DNA of 64,000 bases from NCBI RefSeq assembly GCF_006442965.1, contig NZ_VFWX01000001.1, positions 310,001 to 374,000 on the forward strand. The letters are read 5' to 3'. Below, in pieces: positions 8,806 to 19,069 of this stretch (the first letter of the stretch is position 1; the number at the start of each line of letters is the position of its first letter). A program made the position numbers and the translations under genes. The notes under the pieces were generated by a model, which was not told where the DNA came from, did no database searches, and saw only the letters and a list, made by a program, of their open reading frames with translations. The stretch is from Mesorhizobium sp. CU3. Lineage in GTDB: Bacteria; Pseudomonadota; Alphaproteobacteria; Rhizobiales; Rhizobiaceae.

Positions 8806-9813
8806 ATGCTGCTGCAGAGATTCCTCGTTCGTCTGCTGACGATGCTGGTGACGCTGTTCGGCGTCGCCATCGTCGTCTTCGTCGTCATCCGCGTCGCGCC
8901 CGGCGACCCGATCGCCATGATGCTGCCGCCCGGCGCCAGCGATGACGATATCGCGCGGCTGCGCGCGCTGTATGGGCTGGACCGGACTATCGTGCAGCAG
9001 TTCTTCATCTGGCTCGGCGGCGTGCTGCATGGCGATTTCGGCACCTCGATCTCGCTGCGCCAGGATGTGCTTGGCCTGGTTTTCAACCGGCTGCCGGCGA
9101 CGCTGGAGCTGGCGAGTTTCGCGCTGCTGATGGCGATCGCCATCGGGGTGCCCATGGCAATCCTCGGCGCGCGCAAGCGCGGCACGGCGGTCGAGGCCGG
9201 CATCGACATCGCCAGCGGCGCGACTCTCTCCATCCCCGACTTCCTATGGGGGCTGGTGCTGATCCTTTTGTTCGGCGTGCTTGTCCCCGTGTTCGACATT
9301 TCTGGCCGTGTGTCGCCGGAACTCGACCTGCCTTTCGTCACCCAGTTCTATCTGGTCGAGAGCATCCTACGGCTCCGCTTCGATCTCACCTGGGACCTGC
9401 TCAAGCACATGCTGATGCCGGCCGTGGCCTTGGCGCTGCCGCTGGCGGCGATCATCGCGCAGTTGCTCAAACAATCGCTGAAGGAAGTACTCGATCTCGA
9501 CTATGTCGTGCTCGCCCGCGTGAAGGGTTTTTCGGAGACGCAGGTAATCCTGCGCGAGGCGCTGAAGAACGCGGCGCTGCCGACGCTGACGCTGGTCGGC
9601 GTGCAGTTCACCTTCCTCATCGGCGGCACGGTGATCGTCGAGCGGCTGTTTTCCTATGAGGGCCTCGGCAACATGGCGATCGACGCCGTCATCAACCGCG
9701 ACCTGCCGCTGATCCAGGGCATCGTGCTGGTGTTCGCGCTGCTCTTCGTGCTGATCAACCTCGCCGTCGACATGATGTATGCGCTGCTCAATCCGAGGCT
9801 GCGCCATGGATGA
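8806..9813 (+). CDS. ABC transporter permease, DppB type
   Basis: This 335-residue inner-membrane permease has about six hydrophobic segments. Its N-terminus is typical of DppB/OppB proteins (LLQRFLVRLLTMLVTLFGVA, then RVAPGDPIAMML). The cytoplasmic EAA loop is recognisable near LREALKNAALPTLTLVG, and GTVIVERLFSYEGLG follows. It forms the channel with the DppC-type subunit whose gene overlaps its end by 8 bp. It starts 70 bp after the binding-protein gene, beyond a hairpin. Confidence 0.9.
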   Translation: MLLQRFLVRLLTMLVTLFGVAIVVFVVIRVAPGDPIAMMLPPGASDDDIARLRALYGLDRTIVQQFFIWLGGVLHGDFGTSISLRQDVLGLVFNRLPATLELASFALLMAIAIGVPMAILGARKRGTAVEAGIDIASGATLSIPDFLWGLVLILLFGVLVPVFDISGRVSPELDLPFVTQFYLVESILRLRFDLTWDLLKHMLMPAVALALPLAAIIAQLLKQSLKEVLDLDYVVLARVKGFSETQVILREALKNAALPTLTLVGVQFTFLIGGTVIVERLFSYEGLGNMAIDAVINRDLPLIQGIVLVFALLFVLINLAVDMMYALLNPRLRHG

Positions 9814-10654
9814 CGCGCGCATTTCCCGGCGCGGCTTGAGCCCGAAGCTGTGGCTGGCCGGCGGCTGGCTGCTGGTTGCCTTGCTTGCCGCCATCTTCGC
9901 GCCGCTGGTCGCGCCGCAGGATCCGCTGGCGCAGGATTTGATGCTGGAGCGCCTGCCGCCCTTCTGGCTCGACGGCGCCGAGCCCGGCTATTGGCTGGGC
10001 ACCGACAGTCTGGGACGCGATCTCTTGTCGCGGCTGATCTTCGGCGGCCGCATCGCCTTCATCGTCGCCTTTGCGGCGGCGACCTCCGCCTGCCTCCTCG
10101 GTTCGGCGCTGGGGCTGATCGCCGGCTATTTCGGCGGCTGGGCCGACCGCATCATCTCGCGCATCGTCGATGTCTGGATGGCGTTCCCGCCGGTGCTGTT
10201 CGCGATCCTGCTGGTCGCGGTGCTGGGCACAGGGCTGAGCTCGGTCATTTTGGCCATCGCAATCATCGACTGGACGCGTTTCTGCCGGGTGATCCGCGCC
10301 GAGGCGATGAGCCAGGCGCGCATGGACTATGTCGAAAGCGCGCGCATCGCCGGCTATGGCCGCATCGGCATCATGCTGCGCGAAGTGCTGCCCAATGTGC
10401 TGCCGTCGGTCGTGGCGCTTTTGTCGCTGGAGATGGGTATCGCCGTGATCGTCGAGGCGATCCTGTCCTTCGTCAACCTGTCGATCTCGACCGACGATCC
10501 GACCTGGGGCAGCATCATCGCCGAGGGCCGCCTGTCGATCCACCAGGCCTGGTGGGTGCTGGTGTTCCCGCTGATCACGCTGATCCTCACGGTGCTTTCC
10601 TTCAGCCAGTTCGGCGAAGCGCTGAAGGCGCGCTTCGATCCGGTGCTGCGATGA
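9806..10654 (+). CDS. ABC transporter permease, DppC type
   Basis: This 282-residue partner permease has an N-terminal segment WLLVALLAAIFAPLVAPQDP, the DppC hallmark LGTDSLGRDLLSRLIFG near residues 63-79, and an EAA loop around ARIAGYGRIGIMLREVLPN. I chose the ATG at 9806, which overlaps the previous gene by 8 bp (ATGGATGA), rather than an in-frame codon at 9779 inside the upstream gene. The stop overlaps the next start as ATGA, so translation is coupled throughout this importer operon. Confidence 0.9.
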   Translation: MDDARISRRGLSPKLWLAGGWLLVALLAAIFAPLVAPQDPLAQDLMLERLPPFWLDGAEPGYWLGTDSLGRDLLSRLIFGGRIAFIVAFAAATSACLLGSALGLIAGYFGGWADRIISRIVDVWMAFPPVLFAILLVAVLGTGLSSVILAIAIIDWTRFCRVIRAEAMSQARMDYVESARIAGYGRIGIMLREVLPNVLPSVVALLSLEMGIAVIVEAILSFVNLSISTDDPTWGSIIAEGRLSIHQAWWVLVFPLITLILTVLSFSQFGEALKARFDPVLR

Positions 10655-11541
10655 GCGCCAATATGGAACCATGTCTCGACATCCGCTCGCTTAGCGCCGT
10701 GCTGCCCAACGGCCAGCGCGTGCTGCGTTCGGTCTCGCTCAGCGTCCAGCCGGGCGAGGTGCGCGCGCTGGTCGGCGAGAGCGGCGCCGGCAAGACGATG
10801 ATCGGCAAGGCGGTACTCGGCGTGCTACCGAAAAGCGTGCGCATCGTCGAAGGCGAAATGCTGATCGAAGGCGAAGACCTCGGCCGTCTGGGCGAAAAGG
10901 CGCGGCGCAACCTGATCGGCGCACGCACGGCGCTGATCCCGCAGGATCCGCTGACCGCGCTCAACCCGTCGCGTCGCATCGGCCCGCAGATGACCGACCG
11001 GCTGGTGCGTATCCTGCGCTGGAGCGGCGAGAGAGCCGACAAGCGCATCCGGCAATTGCTCGACGAGGTGCAGATCCGCGATCCCGAGCGGGTTTTGAAA
11101 AGCTATCCGCATGAGCTCAGCGGCGGCATGCGCCAACGCGTGCTGATCGCGGCGGCGTTCGCCGCCGAGCCCAGGCTGATCGTCGCCGACGAGCCGACCA
11201 CGGCGCTGGACGTGACCGTGCAGAAGCAGATCCTGCGGCTGATCGCGCAACTGCAGCGCGACCATGGAACGGCGATCCTGTTCGTGACCCACGACCTCGG
11301 CGTCGTCGCCAAGATCAGCCAGAAAGTGTCCGTGCTCTATGCCGGCAAGGTTGTCGAGGAAGCCGACACCGCGCAGCTCTTCGCCGCTCCCCAGCACGCT
11401 TACACCCGGGCGCTGATCGCGGCGACGCCGCGCTACACCGATCCCTACGCCTCGCTGAAGCCGGTGGACGAAGCCGTTCTTGCGGGGTTGGCCGCGGAGA
11501 TCGCGGCGGCGGACCAGTCCTGGAGGCCGGGCCATGGCTGA
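10651..11541 (+). CDS. ABC transporter ATP-binding protein, DppD type
   Basis: This 296-residue ATPase carries Walker A ([11 protein letters not shown]), the Q-loop ([16 protein letters not shown]), the signature [15 protein letters not shown], Walker B ([12 protein letters not shown]) and the switch histidine (FVTHDLGV). The end of the protein has the oligopeptide/dipeptide transporter C-terminal region ([17 protein letters not shown]). The start ATG overlaps the permease stop as ATGA. It pairs with the next gene as a heterodimeric motor. Confidence 0.9.
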   Translation: MSANMEPCLDIRSLSAVLPNGQRVLRSVSLSVQPGEVRALVGESGAGKTMIGKAVLGVLPKSVRIVEGEMLIEGEDLGRLGEKARRNLIGARTALIPQDPLTALNPSRRIGPQMTDRLVRILRWSGERADKRIRQLLDEVQIRDPERVLKSYPHELSGGMRQRVLIAAAFAAEPRLIVADEPTTALDVTVQKQILRLIAQLQRDHGTAILFVTHDLGVVAKISQKVSVLYAGKVVEEADTAQLFAAPQHAYTRALIAATPRYTDPYASLKPVDEAVLAGLAAEIAAADQSWRPGHG

Positions 11542-12358
11542 GCCGCTGTTTTCCGTGCGCGGGCTGAAGGTGGCGCTGCCCGACATGACGCGCAAGCCGC
11601 TGATCGGCCGCGCGCCGCTGGCCGAAATCCTCAAAGGGCTCGACTTCGACCTGCCCAAGGGATCGGTGACCGGCATCGTCGGCGAATCCGGTTCGGGCAA
11701 GTCGACGCTCGGCCGGGCGCTGGTGCGGCTGCTTGAGCCGAGCGAAGGATCGATCAGCCTCCAGGGGCGCGACATCGCCCATCTTTCGGAAGCCGAGCTT
11801 CGGCCCCTACGCCGCGACCTGCAGATGATCTTCCAGGACCCGATGTCGTCGCTCAATCCGCGGCATACGATCTTCAGCATCATCGCCGCGCCCTTGCGGC
11901 AGAACGGGCTTGGCGACCGGCTGAAGGAGCGCGTGGCGGATGCCCTGCAGCGCGTCGGCCTGCCGCAGAGTTTCGCCAGCCGCTACCGGCACGAATTGTC
12001 GGGCGGCCAGCGCCAGCGCGTCGGCATCGCGCGGGCACTGGCGCTGTCGCCGAAATTCGTGCTGGCCGACGAAATCGTCTCCGGCCTCGACGTGTCGACG
12101 CAGGCGCAGATCCTGACGCTGCTGGAAAAGCTGGCGGCCGAGATGGGGTTGACCGTCGCCTTCATCAGCCACGATCTGTCGGTGATCCGGCGGCTTTGCC
12201 AGCAGGTCATCGTCATGCGCGAAGGCAAGATCGTCGAAATGAGCGCCACCGACGCGCTGTTCGACAATCCAAAGCAGGCCTACACGCGCGACTTGCTCGC
12301 CGCCATTCCACTTCCCGAGATCGACGCGGACTGGCTGCAGCCAGCGTCGCCGGCATGA
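11534..12358 (+). CDS. ABC transporter ATP-binding protein, DppF type
   Basis: This 274-residue ATPase has Walker A GESGSGKSTLGRALVRLL, Q-loop MIFQDPMSSLNPRHT, signature LSGGQRQRVGIARAL, a Walker B that reads FVLADEIVSGLD rather than the usual LxxDEP, and FISHDLSV. Replacement of the proline after DE by isoleucine is known in some transporters and does not remove the catalytic glutamate. The start at 11534 overlaps the previous gene by 8 bp (ATGGCTGA). It closes the importer; a secreted VOC protein gene follows after 81 bp. Confidence 0.9.
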   Translation: MAEPLFSVRGLKVALPDMTRKPLIGRAPLAEILKGLDFDLPKGSVTGIVGESGSGKSTLGRALVRLLEPSEGSISLQGRDIAHLSEAELRPLRRDLQMIFQDPMSSLNPRHTIFSIIAAPLRQNGLGDRLKERVADALQRVGLPQSFASRYRHELSGGQRQRVGIARALALSPKFVLADEIVSGLDVSTQAQILTLLEKLAAEMGLTVAFISHDLSVIRRLCQQVIVMREGKIVEMSATDALFDNPKQAYTRDLLAAIPLPEIDADWLQPASPA

Positions 12359-12439
12359 GGAGAGCTTGACGAACCGCACGCCGAACAGCGGGCCTCGGAT
12401 GTGCGCGGTGAACGAGTCAGCCCGCCGATGGAGGGTGAC

Positions 12440-13039
12440 ATGAAATACGCAACGCGCGGCGCCATGGCCGCGGCAATTCTGTTCGGCGCAATGGGAGCGG
12501 CCTCGGCGGATTCTATCCCCGGCATGCGCGGGCATGACCATACGGGCATCACCGTGCCCGACATGAAGCAGGCGGTAGACTTCTTCACCAATGTCGTCGG
12601 CTGCAAGAAGGCGATGGCCTTCGGCCCGTTCGCCGACGACAAGGGCACCTTCATGCAGGACCTGCTCGGCGTCGATCCGAAGGCGGTGATCGAGGAGATC
12701 ACCATGGTCCGCTGCGGCTATGGATCGAACATCGAATTGTTCAAATACACCGCGCCCGACCAGAAGGACCTGACGCCGAAGAACAGCGACATCGGCGGCT
12801 TCCACATCGCCTTCTATGTCGACGACGTCGCCGCCGCGAAGACCTATCTCGAGGGCAAGGGCGTGAAGACCAGGATGGGACCGCTGCCGGTCAAGGAAGG
12901 GCCGGCCGCCGGCCAGACAATCCTCTATTTCCAGGCGCCCTGGGGGTTGCAGTTGGAGGCGATCAGCTACCCGCAAGGCATGGCCTATGAGAAGGGCGCA
13001 GAAACCGTACTGTGGAGCCCCAAGGACCCCGGCAAGTGA
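12440..13039 (+). CDS. VOC-superfamily (glyoxalase-like) protein with signal peptide
   Basis: This 199-residue protein has a clear Sec-type signal (MKYATRGAMAAAILFGAMG, cleavage after about ASA-D). It is followed by a vicinal-oxygen-chelate fold with metal-ligand candidates: H in HDHTGITVPDM, H in GFHIAFYVDD, and E in LQLEAIS. The start is fixed by GGAGGGTGAC directly upstream. VOC proteins act as lyases, dioxygenases or binding proteins, and export is uncommon for the family. It lies between the importer and the CoA-thioester operon, so a periplasmic step or substrate capture is possible. The function is not identified. Confidence 0.78.
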   Translation: MKYATRGAMAAAILFGAMGAASADSIPGMRGHDHTGITVPDMKQAVDFFTNVVGCKKAMAFGPFADDKGTFMQDLLGVDPKAVIEEITMVRCGYGSNIELFKYTAPDQKDLTPKNSDIGGFHIAFYVDDVAAAKTYLEGKGVKTRMGPLPVKEGPAAGQTILYFQAPWGLQLEAISYPQGMAYEKGAETVLWSPKDPGK

Positions 13040-13079
13040 TCTGGTGCGCCAAGCGCCTGACAGTCGTTCAATTATAAAA

Positions 13080-13093
13080 CTTTAAGCTTGAAA
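13080..13093. promoter_or_regulatory. Palindromic operator candidate, site 2 (upstream of the monooxygenase operon)
   Basis: CTTTAAGCTTGAAA is a near-palindrome centred on AAGCTT, in an AT-rich patch 84 bp before the start at 13177. It is one of four related sites (5490, 13080, 20212, 21095). Confidence 0.55.
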
Positions 13094-13176
13094 TAATTTC
13101 TGTCGGGCGCGATACTGACCATTGGGGATCGCCGGTTTTGCCGGCGGCTCCTTAAGCGAAGAGGAGATCGCAAGAC

Positions 13177-15471
13177 ATGAAGGTTGCGGTTCTCGGCGGC
13201 GGACCGGCCGGGCTCTACTTTGCCATCTCGCTCAAGCTGCGCGACGCCGCGCATGAGGTGACGGTCTATGAGCGCAACCGTCCGGACGACACGTTCGGCT
13301 GGGGCGTCGTACTGTCGGCCGAAACACTGGAGAACCTGACCAAGAACGATCCGGTCAGCGCCGTCTGGATCAGAAAGCATTTCGCCTATTGGGACGATAT
13401 CGCCGTCATCCATGACGGCGTACGCACCGTCTCCTCCGGCCACGGCTTCTGCGGGATCGGCCGCAAGCGGCTGCTGATCCTGCTGCAGCGCAGGGCGCGC
13501 GAGCTCAATATCAACCTGAAGTTCGAGACCGATATCGCCGATCCGCGACCCTTCATGGAGACGCATGACCTGGTGGTCGCGGCCGATGGCTTAAACTCAA
13601 AATCGCGCGCGACCTTCGCGGATGTCTTCAGGCCCGACATTGACACGCGAAAGTGCAAGTTCGTGTGGCTCGGCACGACGCAGAAATTCGACGACGCCTT
13701 CACCTTCATCTTCGAAAAAACTCAGCATGGCTGGGTTTGGGCGCACGCCTACCAGTTCGACAGCGAGACGGCGACCTTCATCGTCGAATGCAGCGAAGAG
13801 ACCTGGGACGCCTTCGGCTTCGGCCAGATGACGCAGCAGGAATCGATCGCGGTCTGCGAGCGCATTTTCCAAAAGCATCTCGGCGGCCATGCGCTGATGA
13901 CCAATGCCAACCACATCAGGGGTTCTGCGTGGATCAATTTCCCGCGGGTGCTGTGCGAGCGCTGGTCGTACAAGAACCTGGCGCTGATGGGCGACGCGGC
14001 CGCCTCGGCGCATTTCTCGATCGGCTCCGGCACCAAGCTGGCGCTCGAAAGCGCCGTGGCACTGGCCGACTATGTCGAGTCCGAACCCGATCTCGAAGCG
14101 GCCTTCCGCAAATATGAGGATGCGCGGCGCACCGAAGTGCTGAAACTGCAATCGGCGGCGCGCAATTCGCTGGAATGGTTCGAGGAAGTCGAACGATATC
14201 TCGGGTTGGATCCAGTTCAGTTCAACTATTCGCTGCTCACCCGCTCGCAGCGCATCAGCCACGAGAACCTTCGCCTGCGCGACGCCGAATGGCTGGCCGG
14301 TGCCGAGGAGTGGTTCCAGCGCAAGGCCGGGGCCGGCGGCAACAGGCTGCGCCGCGCGCCGATGTTCGCGCCGTTCAAGCTGCGCGACATGGCTTTAACC
14401 AACCGCATCGTCGTGTCTCCGATGGCGCAGTACAAGGCAGTCGACGGCTGCCCGACCGACTGGCATTTTGCCCACTATGCCGAGCGCGCCAAGGGCGGCG
14501 CCGGGCTCGTCTATATCGAGATGACCTGCGTCAGTCCCGAAGGGCGCATCACGCCCGGATGCCCCGGCTTCTACAAGCCCGAGCACGAAGTCGCGTGGAA
14601 ACGGCTGGTCGATTTCGTCCATGCCGAGACCGAAGCCAAGATTTGCGCGCAGATCGGCCATTCCGGCGCCAAGGGCTCGACCCGGGTCGGCTGGGAAGGA
14701 ACCGACGTGCCGCTGGCGGACGGCAACTGGCCGGTAATGGCGCCGTCCGCCGTGCCATGGTCGCCGCAGAACCAGGTGCCGAAGGCGATGACCCACGCCG
14801 ATATGGACATGGTTCGCGACCAGTTCGTCGCCTCGGCAGAAATGGCCGAACGCTGCGGCTTCGACATGCTGGAGATCCATGCCGCGCATGGCTATCTGCT
14901 GTCGGCGTTCATCACGCCGCTGACCAACCGCCGCACTGATGCGTATGGCGGCTCGCTGGAAAACCGTATGCGCTACCCGCTGGAAATCTTCCATGCGGTG
15001 CGCGCCGCCTGGCCAGCGCACAAGCCGATCTCGATGCGCATTTCGGCCAATGACTGGGTCGGCATCGAAGGTGTGACGCCCGCGGATGCGGTGGAGATCG
15101 CCAGGATGCTGCATGCGGCCGGCGTCGACCTTTGCGACGTATCGGCCGGACAGACTTCCATCGCCGCAAAACCGGTCTATGGCCGCATGTTCCAGACGCC
15201 GTTTTCCGATCGCATCCGCAACGAGGTCGGCATGGCGACGATGGCGGTCGGCAACATCTACGAGCCGGACCATGCCAATTCGATCCTGATGGCCGGACGC
15301 GCCGATCTGGTGGCGCTGGCCAGGCCACATCTTGCCGATCCCTATTGGACGCTGCACGCGGCGGTGACGCTCGGCGACCGTGGCGTCAAATGGCCGGATC
15401 CCTATCTGCCTGGCCGCGATCAGATCTATCGCCTGGCCGAACGCGACGCGGCAGCGGGGCTCAAAGTATGA
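13177..15471 (+). CDS. Bifunctional 2-aminobenzoyl-CoA/salicylyl-CoA monooxygenase-reductase
   Basis: This 764-residue protein fuses two flavoenzymes. Residues 1 to about 385 form an FAD aromatic monooxygenase ([18 protein letters not shown] at the start, [16 protein letters not shown] near 270-285). Residues about 390-764 form an old-yellow-enzyme/2,4-dienoyl-CoA-reductase-like FMN barrel ([42 protein letters not shown]). This arrangement is known from 2-aminobenzoyl-CoA monooxygenase/reductase, which hydroxylates and then reduces the ring to a non-aromatic CoA thioester; the same fold is often annotated salicylyl-CoA 5-hydroxylase. The start is preceded by GAAGAGGAGATCGCAAGAC. It opens a six-gene operon with overlapping starts. 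Which CoA ester is used cannot be decided here. Confidence 0.88.
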   Translation: MKVAVLGGGPAGLYFAISLKLRDAAHEVTVYERNRPDDTFGWGVVLSAETLENLTKNDPVSAVWIRKHFAYWDDIAVIHDGVRTVSSGHGFCGIGRKRLLILLQRRARELNINLKFETDIADPRPFMETHDLVVAADGLNSKSRATFADVFRPDIDTRKCKFVWLGTTQKFDDAFTFIFEKTQHGWVWAHAYQFDSETATFIVECSEETWDAFGFGQMTQQESIAVCERIFQKHLGGHALMTNANHIRGSAWINFPRVLCERWSYKNLALMGDAAASAHFSIGSGTKLALESAVALADYVESEPDLEAAFRKYEDARRTEVLKLQSAARNSLEWFEEVERYLGLDPVQFNYSLLTRSQRISHENLRLRDAEWLAGAEEWFQRKAGAGGNRLRRAPMFAPFKLRDMALTNRIVVSPMAQYKAVDGCPTDWHFAHYAERAKGGAGLVYIEMTCVSPEGRITPGCPGFYKPEHEVAWKRLVDFVHAETEAKICAQIGHSGAKGSTRVGWEGTDVPLADGNWPVMAPSAVPWSPQNQVPKAMTHADMDMVRDQFVASAEMAERCGFDMLEIHAAHGYLLSAFITPLTNRRTDAYGGSLENRMRYPLEIFHAVRAAWPAHKPISMRISANDWVGIEGVTPADAVEIARMLHAAGVDLCDVSAGQTSIAAKPVYGRMFQTPFSDRIRNEVGMATMAVGNIYEPDHANSILMAGRADLVALARPHLADPYWTLHAAVTLGDRGVKWPDPYLPGRDQIYRLAERDAAAGLKV

Positions 15472-16241
15472 GCGCGACGCAGGCAATCTCCGGCAGACAT
15501 GCGCTGGTCACCGGCGGCGGCTCCGGCGTCGGCCGCGCGATTGCGCAGACGCTGGCGGAAGCCGGGGTGAATGTCACCATTTGCGGGCGGCGCGAGGCGG
15601 AGCTTGCCAAGGTGGCCGGCGAAAGCGAGCGCATCTTCGGCATCGCCGCCGATGTCACCGACGAGGCCTCGATGGCAGCCCTCTTTCAGCAAGCGGAGGC
15701 GGCGCGCGGGCCATTCGATATCGTCGTCGCCAATGCCGGCATGGCGGGCAGCGCGCCGGCGCACAAGACATCTGTGACCGACTGGCAACGCACGCTCGAC
15801 GTCAATCTCACCGGCGCCTTCCTGACAGTGCAGCCGGCGCTGGCCGGCATGCTTTCTCGCAAGACAGGCCGCATCGTCTTCGTAGCCTCCACGGCCGGGC
15901 TGAAAGGCTATGCCTATGTCGCGCCCTATGTGGCGGCCAAGCACGGCGTCGTCGGGCTGATGCGGGCTCTGGCCGCCGAGACCGCAAAGTCGGGCGTGAC
16001 GGTGAACGCCGTCTGTCCGGGCTTCGTCGAGACAGACATGTTGCAAGAGTCCGTCCAGCGTATCGTCGCGAAAACGGGCCGCTCTGCGGAGGAAGCGCGG
16101 CTGAGCCTGTCGGCGACGAACCCGCAAGGGCGCTTTATCCAGCCGGACGAGGTCGCCGACGCGGTGCTGTGGCTCTGCAGCGATGCCGCGCGGTCGATCA
16201 CCGGACAGGCGATCTCTATTTCCGGAGGCGAGACATGGTAG
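15468..16241 (+). CDS. Short-chain dehydrogenase/reductase (SDR)
   Basis: This 257-residue classical SDR has the cofactor loop [19 protein letters not shown], the NAG motif (VVANAGMAG), a catalytic serine in [11 protein letters not shown], and Y-x-x-x-K as YVAAKHGV. The C-terminal SGGETW is typical of 3-hydroxyacyl-CoA dehydrogenase-like members. It overlaps the monooxygenase stop as ATGA. In context it probably oxidises a 3-hydroxyacyl-CoA or reduces a keto group made after ring dearomatisation; that role is inference. Confidence 0.88.
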   Translation: MSATQAISGRHALVTGGGSGVGRAIAQTLAEAGVNVTICGRREAELAKVAGESERIFGIAADVTDEASMAALFQQAEAARGPFDIVVANAGMAGSAPAHKTSVTDWQRTLDVNLTGAFLTVQPALAGMLSRKTGRIVFVASTAGLKGYAYVAPYVAAKHGVVGLMRALAAETAKSGVTVNAVCPGFVETDMLQESVQRIVAKTGRSAEEARLSLSATNPQGRFIQPDEVADAVLWLCSDAARSITGQAISISGGETW

Positions 16242-16699
16242 CGGGACCGACATCCGCCGGGCCGGGCAAGGACAGGCTGCGGCTGTGGATCCGCCTGCTG
16301 CGCGCCTCGCGCACCATCGAGGCGGAGCTGCGCGAGCGGCTGAAGAAGGAGTTCGACACGACGCTGCCGCGCTTCGACGTGATGGCGGCGCTCTATCGCG
16401 TGCCGGAAGGCATGCTGATGAGCGACCTGTCGCGCTTCCTTTTGGTATCCAACGGCAATGTCACCGGCATCGTCGACCGGCTGGTTTCGGAAGGCCTGGT
16501 CACCCGGGCGCGCCGCAATGGCGACCGCCGCACTTCGATGGTGCGGCTGACTGAGGACGGCTCGAAGTCTTTCGCGGCAATTGCCGCGGCGCATGAGGGC
16601 TGGGTCGGCGAATTGCTCGGCACCGTCAGCGAGGACGAGGCGCGGCGGTTGACGGGAATGCTGAAATCGTTCCGCAGCAATTGGGAGGGACGCGAATGA
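16235..16699 (+). CDS. MarR-family transcriptional regulator (second of two)
   Basis: This 154-residue winged-helix protein has MarR features: [17 protein letters not shown], the recognition region [20 protein letters not shown] around residues 62-81, and the wing [16 protein letters not shown]. The start at 16235 overlaps the SDR gene by 7 bp and is preceded by GGAGG. It lies inside the catabolic operon, as the first MarR does in its own operon, so each half of the pathway carries an embedded regulator. Ligands of such pathway MarRs are often aryl-CoA thioesters. Confidence 0.9.
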   Translation: MVAGPTSAGPGKDRLRLWIRLLRASRTIEAELRERLKKEFDTTLPRFDVMAALYRVPEGMLMSDLSRFLLVSNGNVTGIVDRLVSEGLVTRARRNGDRRTSMVRLTEDGSKSFAAIAAAHEGWVGELLGTVSEDEARRLTGMLKSFRSNWEGRE

Positions 16700-17507
16700 G
16701 CGCCATGGCCAGCTTGAAGCCGAAGCATTTCTTGTGGGAGGTCGAAGGCCGGGTTGCGAAAATTCGGCTCGACCGCCCCGAGCGCAAGAACCCGCTGACC
16801 TTCGACAGCTATGCCGAGCTGCGCGACACGTTTCGCGACCTCGTCTATGCCGACGATGTCGACGCAGTCGTGTTCCTGCCCAATGGCGGCAATTTCTCCT
16901 CGGGCGGCGATGTCCACGACATCATCGGGCCGTTGGTGAAAATGAACATGAAGCAGTTGCTCGCCTTCACGCGCATGACCGGCGATTTCGTAAAGGCGAT
17001 GCTCAATTGCGGCAAGCCGATCATCTCCGCCGTCGACGGCGTCGCGGTCGGCGCCGGCGCCATCATCGCCATGAGCTCCGACATCCGTATCGCCACGCCG
17101 GAAGCCAAGACCGCCTTCCTGTTCACCCGTGTCGGGCTGGCCGGCTGCGACATGGGCGCCTGCGCGATCCTGCCGCGCATCATCGGCCAGGGCCGCGCCG
17201 CCGAGCTGCTCTATACCGGCCGGACCATGACGGCGGCCGAGGGCGAGCGCTGGGGATTCTACAACCGGCTGGTCGATGCAGTTGCTTTGGAAGCCGATGC
17301 ACTCGACATGGCGACGCGCATCGTCTCCGGCCCGACCTTCGCGCATGGCATCACCAAGACGCAGCTCAACCAGGAATGGTCCATGGGCCTCGACCAGGCG
17401 ATCGAGGCCGAAGCGCAGGCGCAGGCGATCTGCATGCAGACCGGCGACTTCGAGCGCGCGTACAAGGCGTTCGTAGCGAAAGAGAAGCCGGTGTTCGAGG
17501 GGAACTA

Positions 17508-17508
<1 letters not shown>
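16696..17508 (+). CDS. Enoyl-CoA hydratase/isomerase family protein
   Basis: This 270-residue crotonase-fold protein has the oxyanion-hole regions [17 protein letters not shown] (about residues 60-76) and [20 protein letters not shown], and the usual [20 protein letters not shown] stretch. In place of the glutamate pair of true hydratases it shows [13 protein letters not shown], with aspartate at the second position. It may therefore act as an isomerase, lyase or ring hydrolase rather than a standard hydratase. The ATG overlaps the marR stop as ATGA and follows a GGGAGGG. It is expected to act on the non-aromatic CoA thioester of this operon. Confidence 0.86.
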
Positions 17509-18656
<1,148 letters not shown>

Positions 18657-18672
18657 AGTGGGGGAACTGGAC

Positions 18673-19068
18673 ATGCACACCATTCTGCAGCCGGAGGGCT
18701 GGGCCAAACCGATCGGCTATGCCAACGGCGTGGCCGCGCGCGGCCGGCTTGTCTTTGTCGGCGGCCAGGTCGGCTGGAACGGGCAGTGCCAGTTCGAGAC
18801 CGACGACTTTGTCGGCCAGGTGCGCCAAACGCTGGCGAACATCGTCGCGGTATTGGCCGAGGCCGGCGGCGAGCCTCGGCACATCACCTCGATGACCTGG
18901 TATTTTACCGACAAGGCCGAGTATGTCGGCAACCTCAAAGGTATCGGCGAGGCCTATCGCGCCGTGATCGGCCGGCATTTTCCGGCGATGGCGGCGATGC
19001 AGGTGGTGGCGCTGGTCGAAGACCGCGCCAAGATCGAGATTCAGGCGACGGCCGTCATTCCCGAATAG
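18673..19068 (+). CDS. RidA/RutC-family enamine/imine deaminase-like protein
   Basis: This 131-residue protein has the RidA family plan: an N-terminal PIGYANGVAARGRLVFVGGQ segment, the VGQVRQTLANIVAVLAEAG helix and a C-terminal VALVEDRAKIEIQATAVI strand. The ATG at 18673 has a GGGGGAACT ahead of it; a GTG five codons upstream is an alternative start. The usual C-terminal active-site arginine appears within VEDRAKIEIQ. RidA proteins hydrolyse reactive enamines or imines. An amino-substituted cyclohexene CoA ester would give such a species, so its place at the end of this operon fits nitrogen removal, by inference. Its stop is one base from the stop of the convergent gene. Confidence 0.85.
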   Translation: MHTILQPEGWAKPIGYANGVAARGRLVFVGGQVGWNGQCQFETDDFVGQVRQTLANIVAVLAEAGGEPRHITSMTWYFTDKAEYVGNLKGIGEAYRAVIGRHFPAMAAMQVVALVEDRAKIEIQATAVIPE

Positions 19069-19069
19069 T

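Noticed and set aside
12359..12439. Possible small ORF between the importer and the VOC gene
   Set aside because: The 81-bp gap only holds the VOC leader. The longer in-frame extension from 12401 lacks a ribosome-binding site and lies before the signal peptide.
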